Assembly (NCBI RefSeq): GCF_023715725.1
Contig: NZ_JAMBOT010000002.1
Coordinates: forward strand, 682,001-746,000
Reading direction: 5' to 3'
Length of the DNA stretch: 64,000 bases
From: Paenibacillus pasadenensis
GTDB lineage: Bacteria; Bacillota; Bacilli; Paenibacillales; Paenibacillaceae
The notes under the pieces are model-generated. The model saw only the letters and a list, made by a program, of their open reading frames with translations. It was not told the origin of the DNA and did not search any database. Position 1 is the first letter of the stretch, and every line of letters begins with the position of its first letter. Both the position numbers and the translations under genes were made by a program. This document shows positions 26,100 to 33,624 of the stretch, one piece after another.

Positions 26100-26259
26100 C
26101 ACGTGGGGAGTGTTCAGCAACTGGTCAAAGAAGTGGTGCTTCGGTATTGAAGCGCCATCCCAAAAGTCCGCAAGGAAGCAACTGGTAGACAAAATCGGAA
26201 ACGATGCGCGCAAATGGCGATTTGAAATCAAGCGCATCCAAAAGGAGAAGAAATTACTC
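26071..26259 (+). other. In-frame upstream extension of the DUF2815 gene
   Basis: The frame of the DUF2815 gene is open from an ATG at 26071, preceded by AGGTGA 9 bases upstream, with no stop before 26260. The 63 codons encode a coherent-looking segment (TWGVFSNWSKKWCFGIEAPS then KIGNDARKWRFEIKRI) rather than noise. It resembles small stand-alone proteins I associate with this position in related phages (memory, not searched). The product could be a 313-residue fusion, a nested-start pair, or the remains of a separate gene that lost its stop. Confidence 0.5.
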
Positions 26260-27012
26260 ATGAACCAACAACAACAACCAGCAAACACCGCACTAACTAC
26301 CGGAGAAGTCCGCTTGAGCTTTGTCAATCTATTCACTCCGCGCGCCAATCAGCCTGGGCAAGAGCCGAAGTACAGCACGACGATCCTCGTTCCAAAAACA
26401 GATTTTCAGACTAAGCAACGTCTGGATGCAGCTATCCAAGCTGCCATCGAAAAAGGGGTTTCGACCGTGTGGGCGGGAGCTCGTCCGCCACAGCCGAAAA
26501 TTCCCGTCTATGATGGCGACGGAGTCCGCCCGAACGGTGAAGCCTTTGGCCCGGAATGCAAAGGTCATTGGGTGCTGACGGCAGGCAGCAAGCAGCAACA
26601 AGCCGTTGTTGGCCCCGATTTAAGCCCGATCATCGACCAAACTCGCGTTTACAGCGGCGTATACGGTCGCGTCAATCTGAACTTCTTCCCTTATAGCAAC
26701 AGCGGCAATCGTGGCGTTGGTGTGGGCCTCGGTCCGGTTCAGATCCTCCGCGACGGCGAGCCCCTGGGCGGCCGGATCAGTGCGGAGCAGGCTTTCGGCG
26801 GCAACGGTGGCGGTGTTGGATTCGCACCAGCTCCGGCACCGAACGGTTGGGAGCAGGCAGCGCCTCCGCAGCAACCGCAATACGGGCAGCAACCAGCCTA
26901 CGGCCAGCCTGCGCCGGGTGGTTACGGTCAAGCTCCGGCACAACCACAATACGGGCAGCCACAGCAGCCATACGGCCAGCAGCCTCCACAACATAACCCA
27001 TGGGGGATCTAA
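26260..27012 (+). CDS. DUF2815 family ssDNA-binding protein
   Basis: Phage protein of the DUF2815 family, related to T7 gp2.5-like ssDNA-binding proteins. The 250-residue product has the family core GEVRLSFVNLFTPRANQPG, KYSTTILVPKTD, DGDGVRPNGEAFGPECKGHWVL and GVYGRVNLNFFPYSNSGNRGVGVGL (shown as separate conserved blocks). A long Gln/Pro/Gly-rich tail with repeated YGQ units (about 185-245) follows. AAAGGAG lies 12 bases before the ATG at 26260. Low-complexity C-termini are common in ssDNA-binding proteins. The 3' end overlaps the polymerase gene by 13 bases. Confidence 0.85.
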   Translation: MNQQQQPANTALTTGEVRLSFVNLFTPRANQPGQEPKYSTTILVPKTDFQTKQRLDAAIQAAIEKGVSTVWAGARPPQPKIPVYDGDGVRPNGEAFGPECKGHWVLTAGSKQQQAVVGPDLSPIIDQTRVYSGVYGRVNLNFFPYSNSGNRGVGVGLGPVQILRDGEPLGGRISAEQAFGGNGGGVGFAPAPAPNGWEQAAPPQQPQYGQQPAYGQPAPGGYGQAPAQPQYGQPQQPYGQQPPQHNPWGI

Positions 27013-28967
27013 TCCATCATCTGAGCGTCGACATTGAGACGTTCAGCTCAATCAACTTGAAGAAAGCGGGGCTGTACCGATACGTACAGTCTCCGGACTT
27101 CGATATTCTCCTCTTCGCTTATTCCTGGGACGGCGGTCCGGTGCAATGCCTAGACTTTGCCCGTGGCGACCGAATGCCTGATTGGTTACTGCAAGCCCTC
27201 CGAGATCCTAACGTCATCAAGCACGCTTATAACGCCGCTTTTGAGTGGTATTCCTTAAACAAATTTTTCCCTTCGCCATTGGAACAATGGCGCTGCACGC
27301 AAGTCCACGGCCTGTATTGTGGGTATCCCGCCGGGCTTGGTTCGCTTGGCGACGCGCTCGGCATCCCACAGGATAAACGCAAAATGGGCGTCGGCACGTC
27401 GCTGATCAAGACTTTCTGTATTCCTTCGGTTCCAACCAAAAAGAACGGCTTCCGCAGCCGAACGCTACCACACCATGAGCCCGAACGCTGGGAACTGTTC
27501 AAGTCCTATTGTGTCGGCGACGTCGTAGCGGAAATGGAGATTCTGCGCCGGCTGTCTGCTTTCCCGGTGCTGGAATCTGAATGGGAGCTTTGGCAGCTGG
27601 ATCAGCGGATAAATGCCCGCGGGCTGGCATGTGAGCCGGTATTGGTTGATGGGGCTTTGGCCGTCAGTGAGCAGGTAACCGGCGAGCTTATGGATGAGGC
27701 GATGCGGCTGACGGGGCTGGACAATCCCAAAAGCGTCCAGCAGCTCAGCAAATGGTTGATTGAAGAAACGGGCGAAGAGGTCGACAATCTCCGCAAGGAT
27801 ACGGTAAGCGGGCTTCTTGGCAAGCTCGATGAGGGAAACGCAAAGCGGGTGCTGGAGATCCGGCAGGAGCTCAGCAAAACGTCAGTCAAGAAGTACGCCG
27901 CCATGCAGCATGCTATTTGCGACGATAACCGGATTCGCGGCCTTGTGCAGTTTTATGGGGCCAACCGAACCGGGCGATGGGCCGGGAGGCTCGTTCAGGT
28001 ACACAACCTGCCGCGCAACTACCTGACGACGCTGGATTATGCCCGGCAGCTCGTTATGAGCGGCAAGACGGAGCTGCTGAAATTTGTCTACGGAAACGTG
28101 CCGGATACGCTCTCGCAGCTGATCCGCACGGCGTTTATCGCGCCGAATGGCCGGATGCTTCACATCGCCGACTTTTCCGCAATTGAGGCCCGGGTGCTGG
28201 CCTGGTTGGCCGGGGAGCAATGGCGGCTGGAGGTATTTGCGGGGCACGGCAAGATTTACGAGGCTTCGGCTTCTCAGATGTTCGGCATCCCGCTTGAGGA
28301 TATCGACAAGGAGCTGCGGCAAAAAGGCAAAGTGTCAGAGCTGGCGCTTGGCTACCAGGGCGGCAAAGGCGCACTGATTACAATGGGAGCCCTCAACATG
28401 GGGCTTACAGAGTCGGAGCTGCCGGAGATCGTCACCCGCTGGCGCAATGCCAATCGGCGCATTGTTGATCTGTGGTTCGCGCTGGAAGCTGCCGCAATCG
28501 AGGTTATGGAGACGGGGCAGCCGGTTGGCATTCGAGGCTTAATCTTTGCGCGGGAAAGCCATTATGCAAGCGGGCTGGACTTTTTCACGGTTCAGCTGCA
28601 CTCGGGCCGGAAGCTCTATTACGTGCAGCCATCGCTAGCTATGAATGACTTCGGCAAACAAGCGCTTCATTATAAAGGCCCAGATCAAAAAACGGGCAAA
28701 TGGTCCACGATCAACACGTACGGCGGCAAGCTGGTCGAGAACATTGTTCAGGCAATCTCTCGGGACTGCTTGGCGGTTTCTCTGGAGCGAGCCGATCAGG
28801 CAGGCTTTGAAACCGTGCTTCACGTTCATGACGAAATCGGCATTGAATCGGATCGTCCGCAGGATCTGGACCGGATTCTTGATTTAATGGCAGAGCCGAT
28901 TCCTTGGGCGCCAGGGCTTCCGCTGAAAGCTGCTGGCTTCACGACCAACTATTATATGAAGGATTAA
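27000..28967 (+). CDS. Phage family A DNA polymerase
   Basis: Replicative polymerase of the Pol I type. The 655-residue protein has a 3'-5' exonuclease domain starting LSVDIETFSSINLKKAG (residues 8-24, DxE motif) and a polymerase domain with motif A HIADFSAIEARVLAWLAGE near residue 388, motif B around RQKGKVSELALGYQGGKGAL near 440-460 and motif C VLHVHDEIGIE near 607. No 5'-3' exonuclease domain is present, as usual for phage enzymes. With the primase/helicase and DUF2815 genes it forms an autonomous replisome. Confidence 0.95.
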   Translation: MGDLIHHLSVDIETFSSINLKKAGLYRYVQSPDFDILLFAYSWDGGPVQCLDFARGDRMPDWLLQALRDPNVIKHAYNAAFEWYSLNKFFPSPLEQWRCTQVHGLYCGYPAGLGSLGDALGIPQDKRKMGVGTSLIKTFCIPSVPTKKNGFRSRTLPHHEPERWELFKSYCVGDVVAEMEILRRLSAFPVLESEWELWQLDQRINARGLACEPVLVDGALAVSEQVTGELMDEAMRLTGLDNPKSVQQLSKWLIEETGEEVDNLRKDTVSGLLGKLDEGNAKRVLEIRQELSKTSVKKYAAMQHAICDDNRIRGLVQFYGANRTGRWAGRLVQVHNLPRNYLTTLDYARQLVMSGKTELLKFVYGNVPDTLSQLIRTAFIAPNGRMLHIADFSAIEARVLAWLAGEQWRLEVFAGHGKIYEASASQMFGIPLEDIDKELRQKGKVSELALGYQGGKGALITMGALNMGLTESELPEIVTRWRNANRRIVDLWFALEAAAIEVMETGQPVGIRGLIFARESHYASGLDFFTVQLHSGRKLYYVQPSLAMNDFGKQALHYKGPDQKTGKWSTINTYGGKLVENIVQAISRDCLAVSLERADQAGFETVLHVHDEIGIESDRPQDLDRILDLMAEPIPWAPGLPLKAAGFTTNYYMKD

Positions 28968-28981
28968 AGGAGCGATTTGTA

Positions 28982-29590
28982 ATGGCTATTCGGAAAGCAG
29001 ACTTGCGCGCATTTATTGAAAAGAAAGCAAGGAAACGTAAAGCAGAGATGAACCAGAAAGTTCTTGAAGCTATGAAAGCTGCATTCAAGCCCGTCATTCA
29101 TGAAGTGTACAAGGACTTGGATCCTATTGAACGGAATGCGGCCAGTTTGCACGATGCGCTTCTTGAAGTAAAGGAACGGCACAGAATTTTTCGGAATGAT
29201 TGGCCTTTTTCACGAACGATTACAGAAGTCGGGAACCTGACAGCAATGCGGCAAGACATCATCAATGAACAAGCCGGATGGGCTTGTCACAATTTACTCT
29301 CCCTCAGCACAAACCGCTTACATGATGGCTTGGAGACGGCTTATCACGAGGTTGAAAAATCGATGGCAGCCGTGGTCAAGGAGTACCGAGAGCTAGCAAA
29401 AGTTACGGATGAGGTGCTTGCTGTCGTAGACGGCAGCCGTAACGGGGACAAGGCTTATCAGAAGCTGGACGAGCTGGGCGTTGACCTTTCCGGCTTCACG
29501 CCGCCGAACCCGAACCTTCCCGCTCTCATCAAGCTGTCCGCTGACGTTTGCGTGCTGAACGGGAATTGCTCCGAAGCAGGTAAGCCGTGA
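28982..29590 (+). CDS. Hypothetical helical phage protein
   Basis: A 202-residue, mostly helical, charged protein without recognised domains. It has a Lys-rich N-terminus (KADLRAFIEKKARKRKAEMNQ) and a helical middle with conserved-looking Trp residues. AAAGGAG lies 9 bases before the ATG at 28982; earlier in-frame codons lie inside the polymerase gene. Its end overlaps the AAA ATPase gene, so the two may act together. Confidence 0.75.
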   Translation: MAIRKADLRAFIEKKARKRKAEMNQKVLEAMKAAFKPVIHEVYKDLDPIERNAASLHDALLEVKERHRIFRNDWPFSRTITEVGNLTAMRQDIINEQAGWACHNLLSLSTNRLHDGLETAYHEVEKSMAAVVKEYRELAKVTDEVLAVVDGSRNGDKAYQKLDELGVDLSGFTPPNPNLPALIKLSADVCVLNGNCSEAGKP

Positions 29591-30519
29591 ACGAGAAAGC
29601 GAAAGCGGCACTCGATAAGCTCCAGGCGCTGCCGGGCATGACGGCTGTCAAAGAACAAGTAGACCAGATTCTTCACTCGCACCGCATCGCAGAAGCACGG
29701 AAGCAGAACGGCCTCAAGGCCGTTCCGCATTCCAATCATATGGTTTTCACTGGCAATCCCGGCACGGGAAAAACGACGGCGGCGCGGCTGATTGGCGAAG
29801 TGTTTACTTCTATGGGGCTGCTTAAATCGCCTAAGAAGGATGGGGTTTCGCCTTTCGTGGAGATTCACCAAGCCGACATCGCACATCCGCATGTTGGTGA
29901 GAGCGAGAAAATCATGCTGAAAAAGTTTCAACTGGCCCGTGGTGGCGTGCTGTTCATTGATGAGGCGTACAGCTTTATGGGCAAGGCTTCTCATAACACT
30001 GACGGAAAATTAGTCGCAATCATTGTGCAGCAGATGGAGGACATGCGGGACGAAATTATCGTCATCGCCGCCGGTTACCCGAAAGATATGAACAAATTCC
30101 TTGATTTTAACCCTGGACTCCGCTCCCGCTTCAATACGACGATTCATTTCCCTGACTATTCGGTGCAGGACATGCTACATGTCGCCGCTCACATGTGCAA
30201 GGAGCGGGAATATCAAATGACCGCTGAGTTCGGCCAGGCACTAGGCATGCGGCTCGCCTATGAAATGGGCGAGAAGGGCTTTGGCAATGCCCGAACCGTG
30301 CGGAACATCATGGAGGCAGCAATCAAACGGCAATCATCCCGTGTCGCCAAGCTGCCGCAGATCCGCCGCACCGATCTGTTTAACCTGACGGGGCCGGACA
30401 TGCCTCCGGCGCCTCAATCGACGGAGGACTCGGCAGCCGAGCTAGAACGGTTGAAAGCGAAGCGGGATGCGCTGGATGCGCAGATTAAAAGCACTTATCG
30501 GAAGCTACTGTTTTCATAA
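29587..30519 (+). CDS. AAA+ ATPase of CbxX/SpoVK type
   Basis: A 310-residue AAA+ ATPase. Walker A is GNPGTGKTT near residue 57, Walker B is GVLFIDEAYSF near 120, sensor 1 lies near IVIAAGYPKDM and an arginine finger in NPGLRSRFNTTI. A C-terminal coiled-coil (AELERLKAKRDALDAQI) follows the lid domain. Relatives remodel Rubisco (CbxX) or act in sporulation (SpoVK); in phages the role is unknown and could be loading or remodelling replication proteins. GTG start overlaps the upstream gene by four bases. Confidence 0.87.
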   Translation: MNEKAKAALDKLQALPGMTAVKEQVDQILHSHRIAEARKQNGLKAVPHSNHMVFTGNPGTGKTTAARLIGEVFTSMGLLKSPKKDGVSPFVEIHQADIAHPHVGESEKIMLKKFQLARGGVLFIDEAYSFMGKASHNTDGKLVAIIVQQMEDMRDEIIVIAAGYPKDMNKFLDFNPGLRSRFNTTIHFPDYSVQDMLHVAAHMCKEREYQMTAEFGQALGMRLAYEMGEKGFGNARTVRNIMEAAIKRQSSRVAKLPQIRRTDLFNLTGPDMPPAPQSTEDSAAELERLKAKRDALDAQIKSTYRKLLFS

Positions 30520-30537
30520 AAGGAAGGAGAGTTACCC

Positions 30538-32316
30538 ATGCAGGAGTTGGTCATAGATAACTTTGCTGGTGGCGGCGGAGCCAGTACGGGAATCGAGATC
30601 GCCATAGGCCGCAGCGTGGACGTAGCAATTAACCATGATCCGGATGCAATAGCGATGCACGAAGCTAACCATCCCGAAACGCGCCATTACTGCGAATCGG
30701 TTTGGGAGGTTGATCCCCGGGAGGTAGCTGCGGGCAGGCCGGTTGGATTGGTTTGGCTGTCACCTGATTGCAAGCACTTTTCTAAGGCTAAGGGCGGCAA
30801 GCCGGTTCAAAAGAACATCCGAGGGCTCGCATGGGTTGCGGTACGCTGGGCAGCGACAGTCCGCCCGCGGGTCATCATGCTGGAGAACGTCGAGGAGTTT
30901 AAGACGTGGGGACCACTGTTGCGCGATGGCATGCCGGATCCGAAGCAGAAAGGACGGACGTTTAATTGCTTCGTTAATGCTCTCAGGCGTCTCGGCTACA
31001 AGGTGGATTGGCGCGAGCATCGGGCCTGCGATTACGGCGCGCCGACGATCCGAAAGAGGCTGTTTCTAGTAGCTCGATGTGATGGACGACCGATAGAGTG
31101 GCCGGCGCCAACGCATGGCGACCCAGACAGTGAGGAGGTCAAGGCTGGCAAGCTGCAGCCGTGGCGCACGGCAGCGGAGATCATTGACTGGTCGATTCCA
31201 TGCCCGAGCATTTTTGAACGTAAGCGTCCGCTGGCGGAAAACACGCTGCGGCGCATTGCTCGCGGCATCCAGCGCTTTGTCATCGACAGCCCTGATCCCT
31301 TTGTCATCAAGGTCAATCATCATGGAGATGCGTTTCGCGGGCAAGAGATCGACGAGCCGCTGCAGACCGTCACGGCTAAAAACGGCTGGGGCGTGGTCAC
31401 TCCATACATCACCCGTATCGGACAAACAGGCTTTGGAGGCGACCGGTTGCAGTATGAGGCAACGGACCCACTGACTACGATCACTACAAAGGCAGAGCAC
31501 CTGCTTGTGACTCCGGTAATGGCCGTCAATACATCCGGCCATCCAGGCAGTTCGCCGGAGGAGCCACTTCGGACAATTACAACCGGCGGCCATCACATGC
31601 TTGTCAGTCCAACGATGATTGAAATTGGCTACGGCGAGGGTCCGGGGCAAGCGCCGAGGGTACCTGGACTGCATAAGCCGCTCGGAACGGTAGTGGCAGG
31701 CGGCCGGAAGCATGCGCTTGTATCTGCTTTTATCGCTCGCCACTTCGGGCAATCTGTTGGCAGCGATGCAGCGGAGCCAATTGGCACGGTCACGGCGGGT
31801 GGGGGCGGCAAGTCCTCACTCGTAACCAGCCATCTCGTTAAGCTGCGTGGCACATGCCAGGACGGCCAGCTTGTTACGGAGCCTATGCCGACTATTACGG
31901 CTGGCGGGCTGCATGTCGGAGAGGTACGTGCATTTTTGCTCAAATACTACGGCAGCGCCGACAACGGCCAGCAGTTGAATGGCCCGCTGCACACGGTGAC
32001 GACAAAGGACCGTTTCGGCTTGGTGACGATTGCGGGCGTTGATTACGAAATCGTCGACATCGGCATGCGGATGCTTGAGCCGCACGAGTTGTTCGCTGCG
32101 CAGGGCTTTCCAGACAGCTATGTTATCGACAGGTACGCGGACGGCAAGCCGGTAAGCAAGGCTTCACAGGTTGCGCGTTGCGGTAACAGCGTTTGTCCGC
32201 CGCTGGCCACCGCGCTGGTACGGGCAAATCTCCCCGAGCTTTGTGTCGGCTCCGGATACGCGCTCAGCTATGAGCGATACGCGGAACAGTTTGGTCAGTT
32301 GCAGCTCAGCATTTAG
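30538..32316 (+). CDS. DNA (cytosine-5) methyltransferase with repeat-built recognition domain
   Basis: A 592-residue m5C methyltransferase: motif I DNFAGGGGASTGIE (7-20), motif IV SPDCKHFSK with catalytic Cys78 (PDC instead of PCQ), motif VI LENVEEF (115-121), motif VIII IRKRLFLVA (171-179) and motif X GNSVCPP (549-555). Between VIII and IX a target-recognition region holds seven copies of a roughly 35-residue repeat with core EPLxTxTAGGxHxLVTP, starting near 273, 310, 342, 380, 413, 448 and 482. No restriction gene is adjacent, so it probably protects phage DNA from host restriction. Confidence 0.92.
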   Translation: MQELVIDNFAGGGGASTGIEIAIGRSVDVAINHDPDAIAMHEANHPETRHYCESVWEVDPREVAAGRPVGLVWLSPDCKHFSKAKGGKPVQKNIRGLAWVAVRWAATVRPRVIMLENVEEFKTWGPLLRDGMPDPKQKGRTFNCFVNALRRLGYKVDWREHRACDYGAPTIRKRLFLVARCDGRPIEWPAPTHGDPDSEEVKAGKLQPWRTAAEIIDWSIPCPSIFERKRPLAENTLRRIARGIQRFVIDSPDPFVIKVNHHGDAFRGQEIDEPLQTVTAKNGWGVVTPYITRIGQTGFGGDRLQYEATDPLTTITTKAEHLLVTPVMAVNTSGHPGSSPEEPLRTITTGGHHMLVSPTMIEIGYGEGPGQAPRVPGLHKPLGTVVAGGRKHALVSAFIARHFGQSVGSDAAEPIGTVTAGGGGKSSLVTSHLVKLRGTCQDGQLVTEPMPTITAGGLHVGEVRAFLLKYYGSADNGQQLNGPLHTVTTKDRFGLVTIAGVDYEIVDIGMRMLEPHELFAAQGFPDSYVIDRYADGKPVSKASQVARCGNSVCPPLATALVRANLPELCVGSGYALSYERYAEQFGQLQLSI

Positions 32317-32333
32317 AAAGGGGTTATTCGCTC

Positions 32334-32909
32334 ATGCGGACGGCGAATCCATACGACTTTTATATCACGCCGGAAGAGTACGCTCAGGCTGCAGCAAACG
32401 GTATCAGCGGGCAAACGCTCGAAGTGAGAATCCGGCAGCATGGCTGGTCGAAGCAGCGGGCATTGACGGAGCCAGTCAATCGGCGCCATTATAAGCATCC
32501 GGCATATGACCAGTTTAAAGATCAGGCAGAACAAAACGGTATTCCGCCGCGAGTCTTCGGCGTCCGTCTCGGCAATGGTTGGGCGCCGGAGCGCGCGGCA
32601 ACGTATCCGTATCGCCCGCGCAGCCTTGGAAACGAGCGGATTGTTGAGTACGGGCGGGCTCGTAGCAAATACCCCGCTGAGCTGATCGAGCGGGCAGCTG
32701 CAAACGGAATTAGCAGAACAACCTTCATCTGCCGCGTGCGGGATTCAGGCTGGGACCCGGAGGTAGCGGCGACTCGTCCGCTTATGACCCGTGCTGAGAT
32801 CAGCCTACTAGGTAAAGAACGTTGTGTAGCAATTCACGGTAATAGAGACGCGCTGATTTTTCAGTCAAACAAAAAAGCTCGAAAGGATTACTCTCCTTCC
32901 GAGCGGTAG
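32334..32909 (+). CDS. Phage protein with three tandem HTH-like repeats
   Basis: A 191-residue basic protein composed largely of three repeats of about 40-60 residues with the pattern A-x-x-NGI-x-x-x-x-F/L-x-x-R-(h)-x-x-GW-x-x-x-x-A-x-x-P: ANGISGQTLEVRIRQHGW, QNGIPPRVFGVRLGNGW and ANGISRTTFICRVRDSGW. The spacing of NGIS, the aliphatic residue and the GW resembles a helix-turn-helix repeat, so DNA binding is likely. Three modules could bind three half-sites. The 3' end overlaps a reverse-strand gene by 22 bases. Family function unknown. Confidence 0.75.
   Translation: MRTANPYDFYITPEEYAQAAANGISGQTLEVRIRQHGWSKQRALTEPVNRRHYKHPAYDQFKDQAEQNGIPPRVFGVRLGNGWAPERAATYPYRPRSLGNERIVEYGRARSKYPAELIERAAANGISRTTFICRVRDSGWDPEVAATRPLMTRAEISLLGKERCVAIHGNRDALIFQSNKKARKDYSPSER
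32871..32904 (-). terminator. Terminator of the reverse-strand membrane protein gene
   Basis: GCTCG-A-AAGGA and TCCTT-C-CGAGC (32877-32904) form a stem with one internal mismatch. On the minus strand it is followed by six T residues (A run at 32871-32876). It lies across the converging 3' ends. Confidence 0.75.
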
Positions 32910-33289
32910 CGTAACACCAATTCAATTAGACCGATTTGACTCTGATAGTATTTTGCTTTTTTTGTATTCGCATTAAGTCTAAGTAAAGTTAAAAAAGCAG
33001 TGGTTAATCCAAAGAACATAACAAAGGAGATATACATCGCGCCGGCTTCTTGAAGGTTTGAATCGACGAGTATTTGAGCTCCAATTGCACAGACGTTAAT
33101 AATAACTATAATTACTGCAATATAGAATGAAAAACCTGTTAGATAAGCCTGTAGTGCTGTTAAATTGGCTTGCTGTGTTACTGAAAGTAACTGTAACTCT
33201 TTATCGGACTTGGCGTTTAAAATAACCATTTCTTTCTTAAATTTATCCTTATCTTTGTCAATATATTTCTCCCATTTCTTTTGACCCAC
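32888..33289 (-). CDS. Small membrane protein, probable moron
   Basis: A 133-residue protein with a charged N-terminal region (KKWEKYIDKDKDKFKKEM), two hydrophobic helices (about residues 50-72 and 85-103) and a basic C-terminus. It is encoded on the strand opposite to all surrounding lytic genes, is visibly AT-rich against GC-rich neighbours, and has its own terminator. AAGGAG precedes the GTG at 33289. These are marks of cargo expressed from the lysogen. Superinfection exclusion or an abortive-infection effector is possible; nothing proves either. Confidence 0.75.
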   Translation of the reverse strand: MGQKKWEKYIDKDKDKFKKEMVILNAKSDKELQLLSVTQQANLTALQAYLTGFSFYIAVIIVIINVCAIGAQILVDSNLQEAGAMYISFVMFFGLTTAFLTLLRLNANTKKAKYYQSQIGLIELVLRYRSEGE

Positions 33290-33376
33290 TATAATGCTCC
33301 TTTTCTAATTTTTATTTATATCGGAATTAAAACCAATTTCAGTTAGAGTTCGGAAATTTTTAAGAGGTGAAATTCT

Positions 33377-33607
33377 ATGACGGTTTGGGATATTTATCGC
33401 TGCAGCTGCGGCAGACGCTTCGCGCTGGAGCAGCCTGTCGGCGACGAGATCGAGGAGCCAGCATGCCCATGTTGCGGCGGCACGTACTGCGCACATGAGA
33501 AGCAGCTTGACCAGCTTGGCGGTCCGGTGCTTCCGCCGCTTAAGCAGCATGACGATCTGCTGGCGGGAAGCCTGCGCAGCTTCGGCTTTGCGGTAATCGG
33601 CGATTAA
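33377..33607 (+). CDS. Small zinc-ribbon-like protein
   Basis: A 76-residue protein with paired cysteines YRCSCGRRF and PACPCCGGTYC (residues 8-38), consistent with a single zinc-binding ribbon. AGAGGTGA lies upstream of the ATG. It precedes the primase/helicase gene by 17 bases and may be a replication accessory protein; unproven. Confidence 0.7.
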   Translation: MTVWDIYRCSCGRRFALEQPVGDEIEEPACPCCGGTYCAHEKQLDQLGGPVLPPLKQHDDLLAGSLRSFGFAVIGD

Positions 33608-33624
33608 TTCTATTAAAAGGCGGT

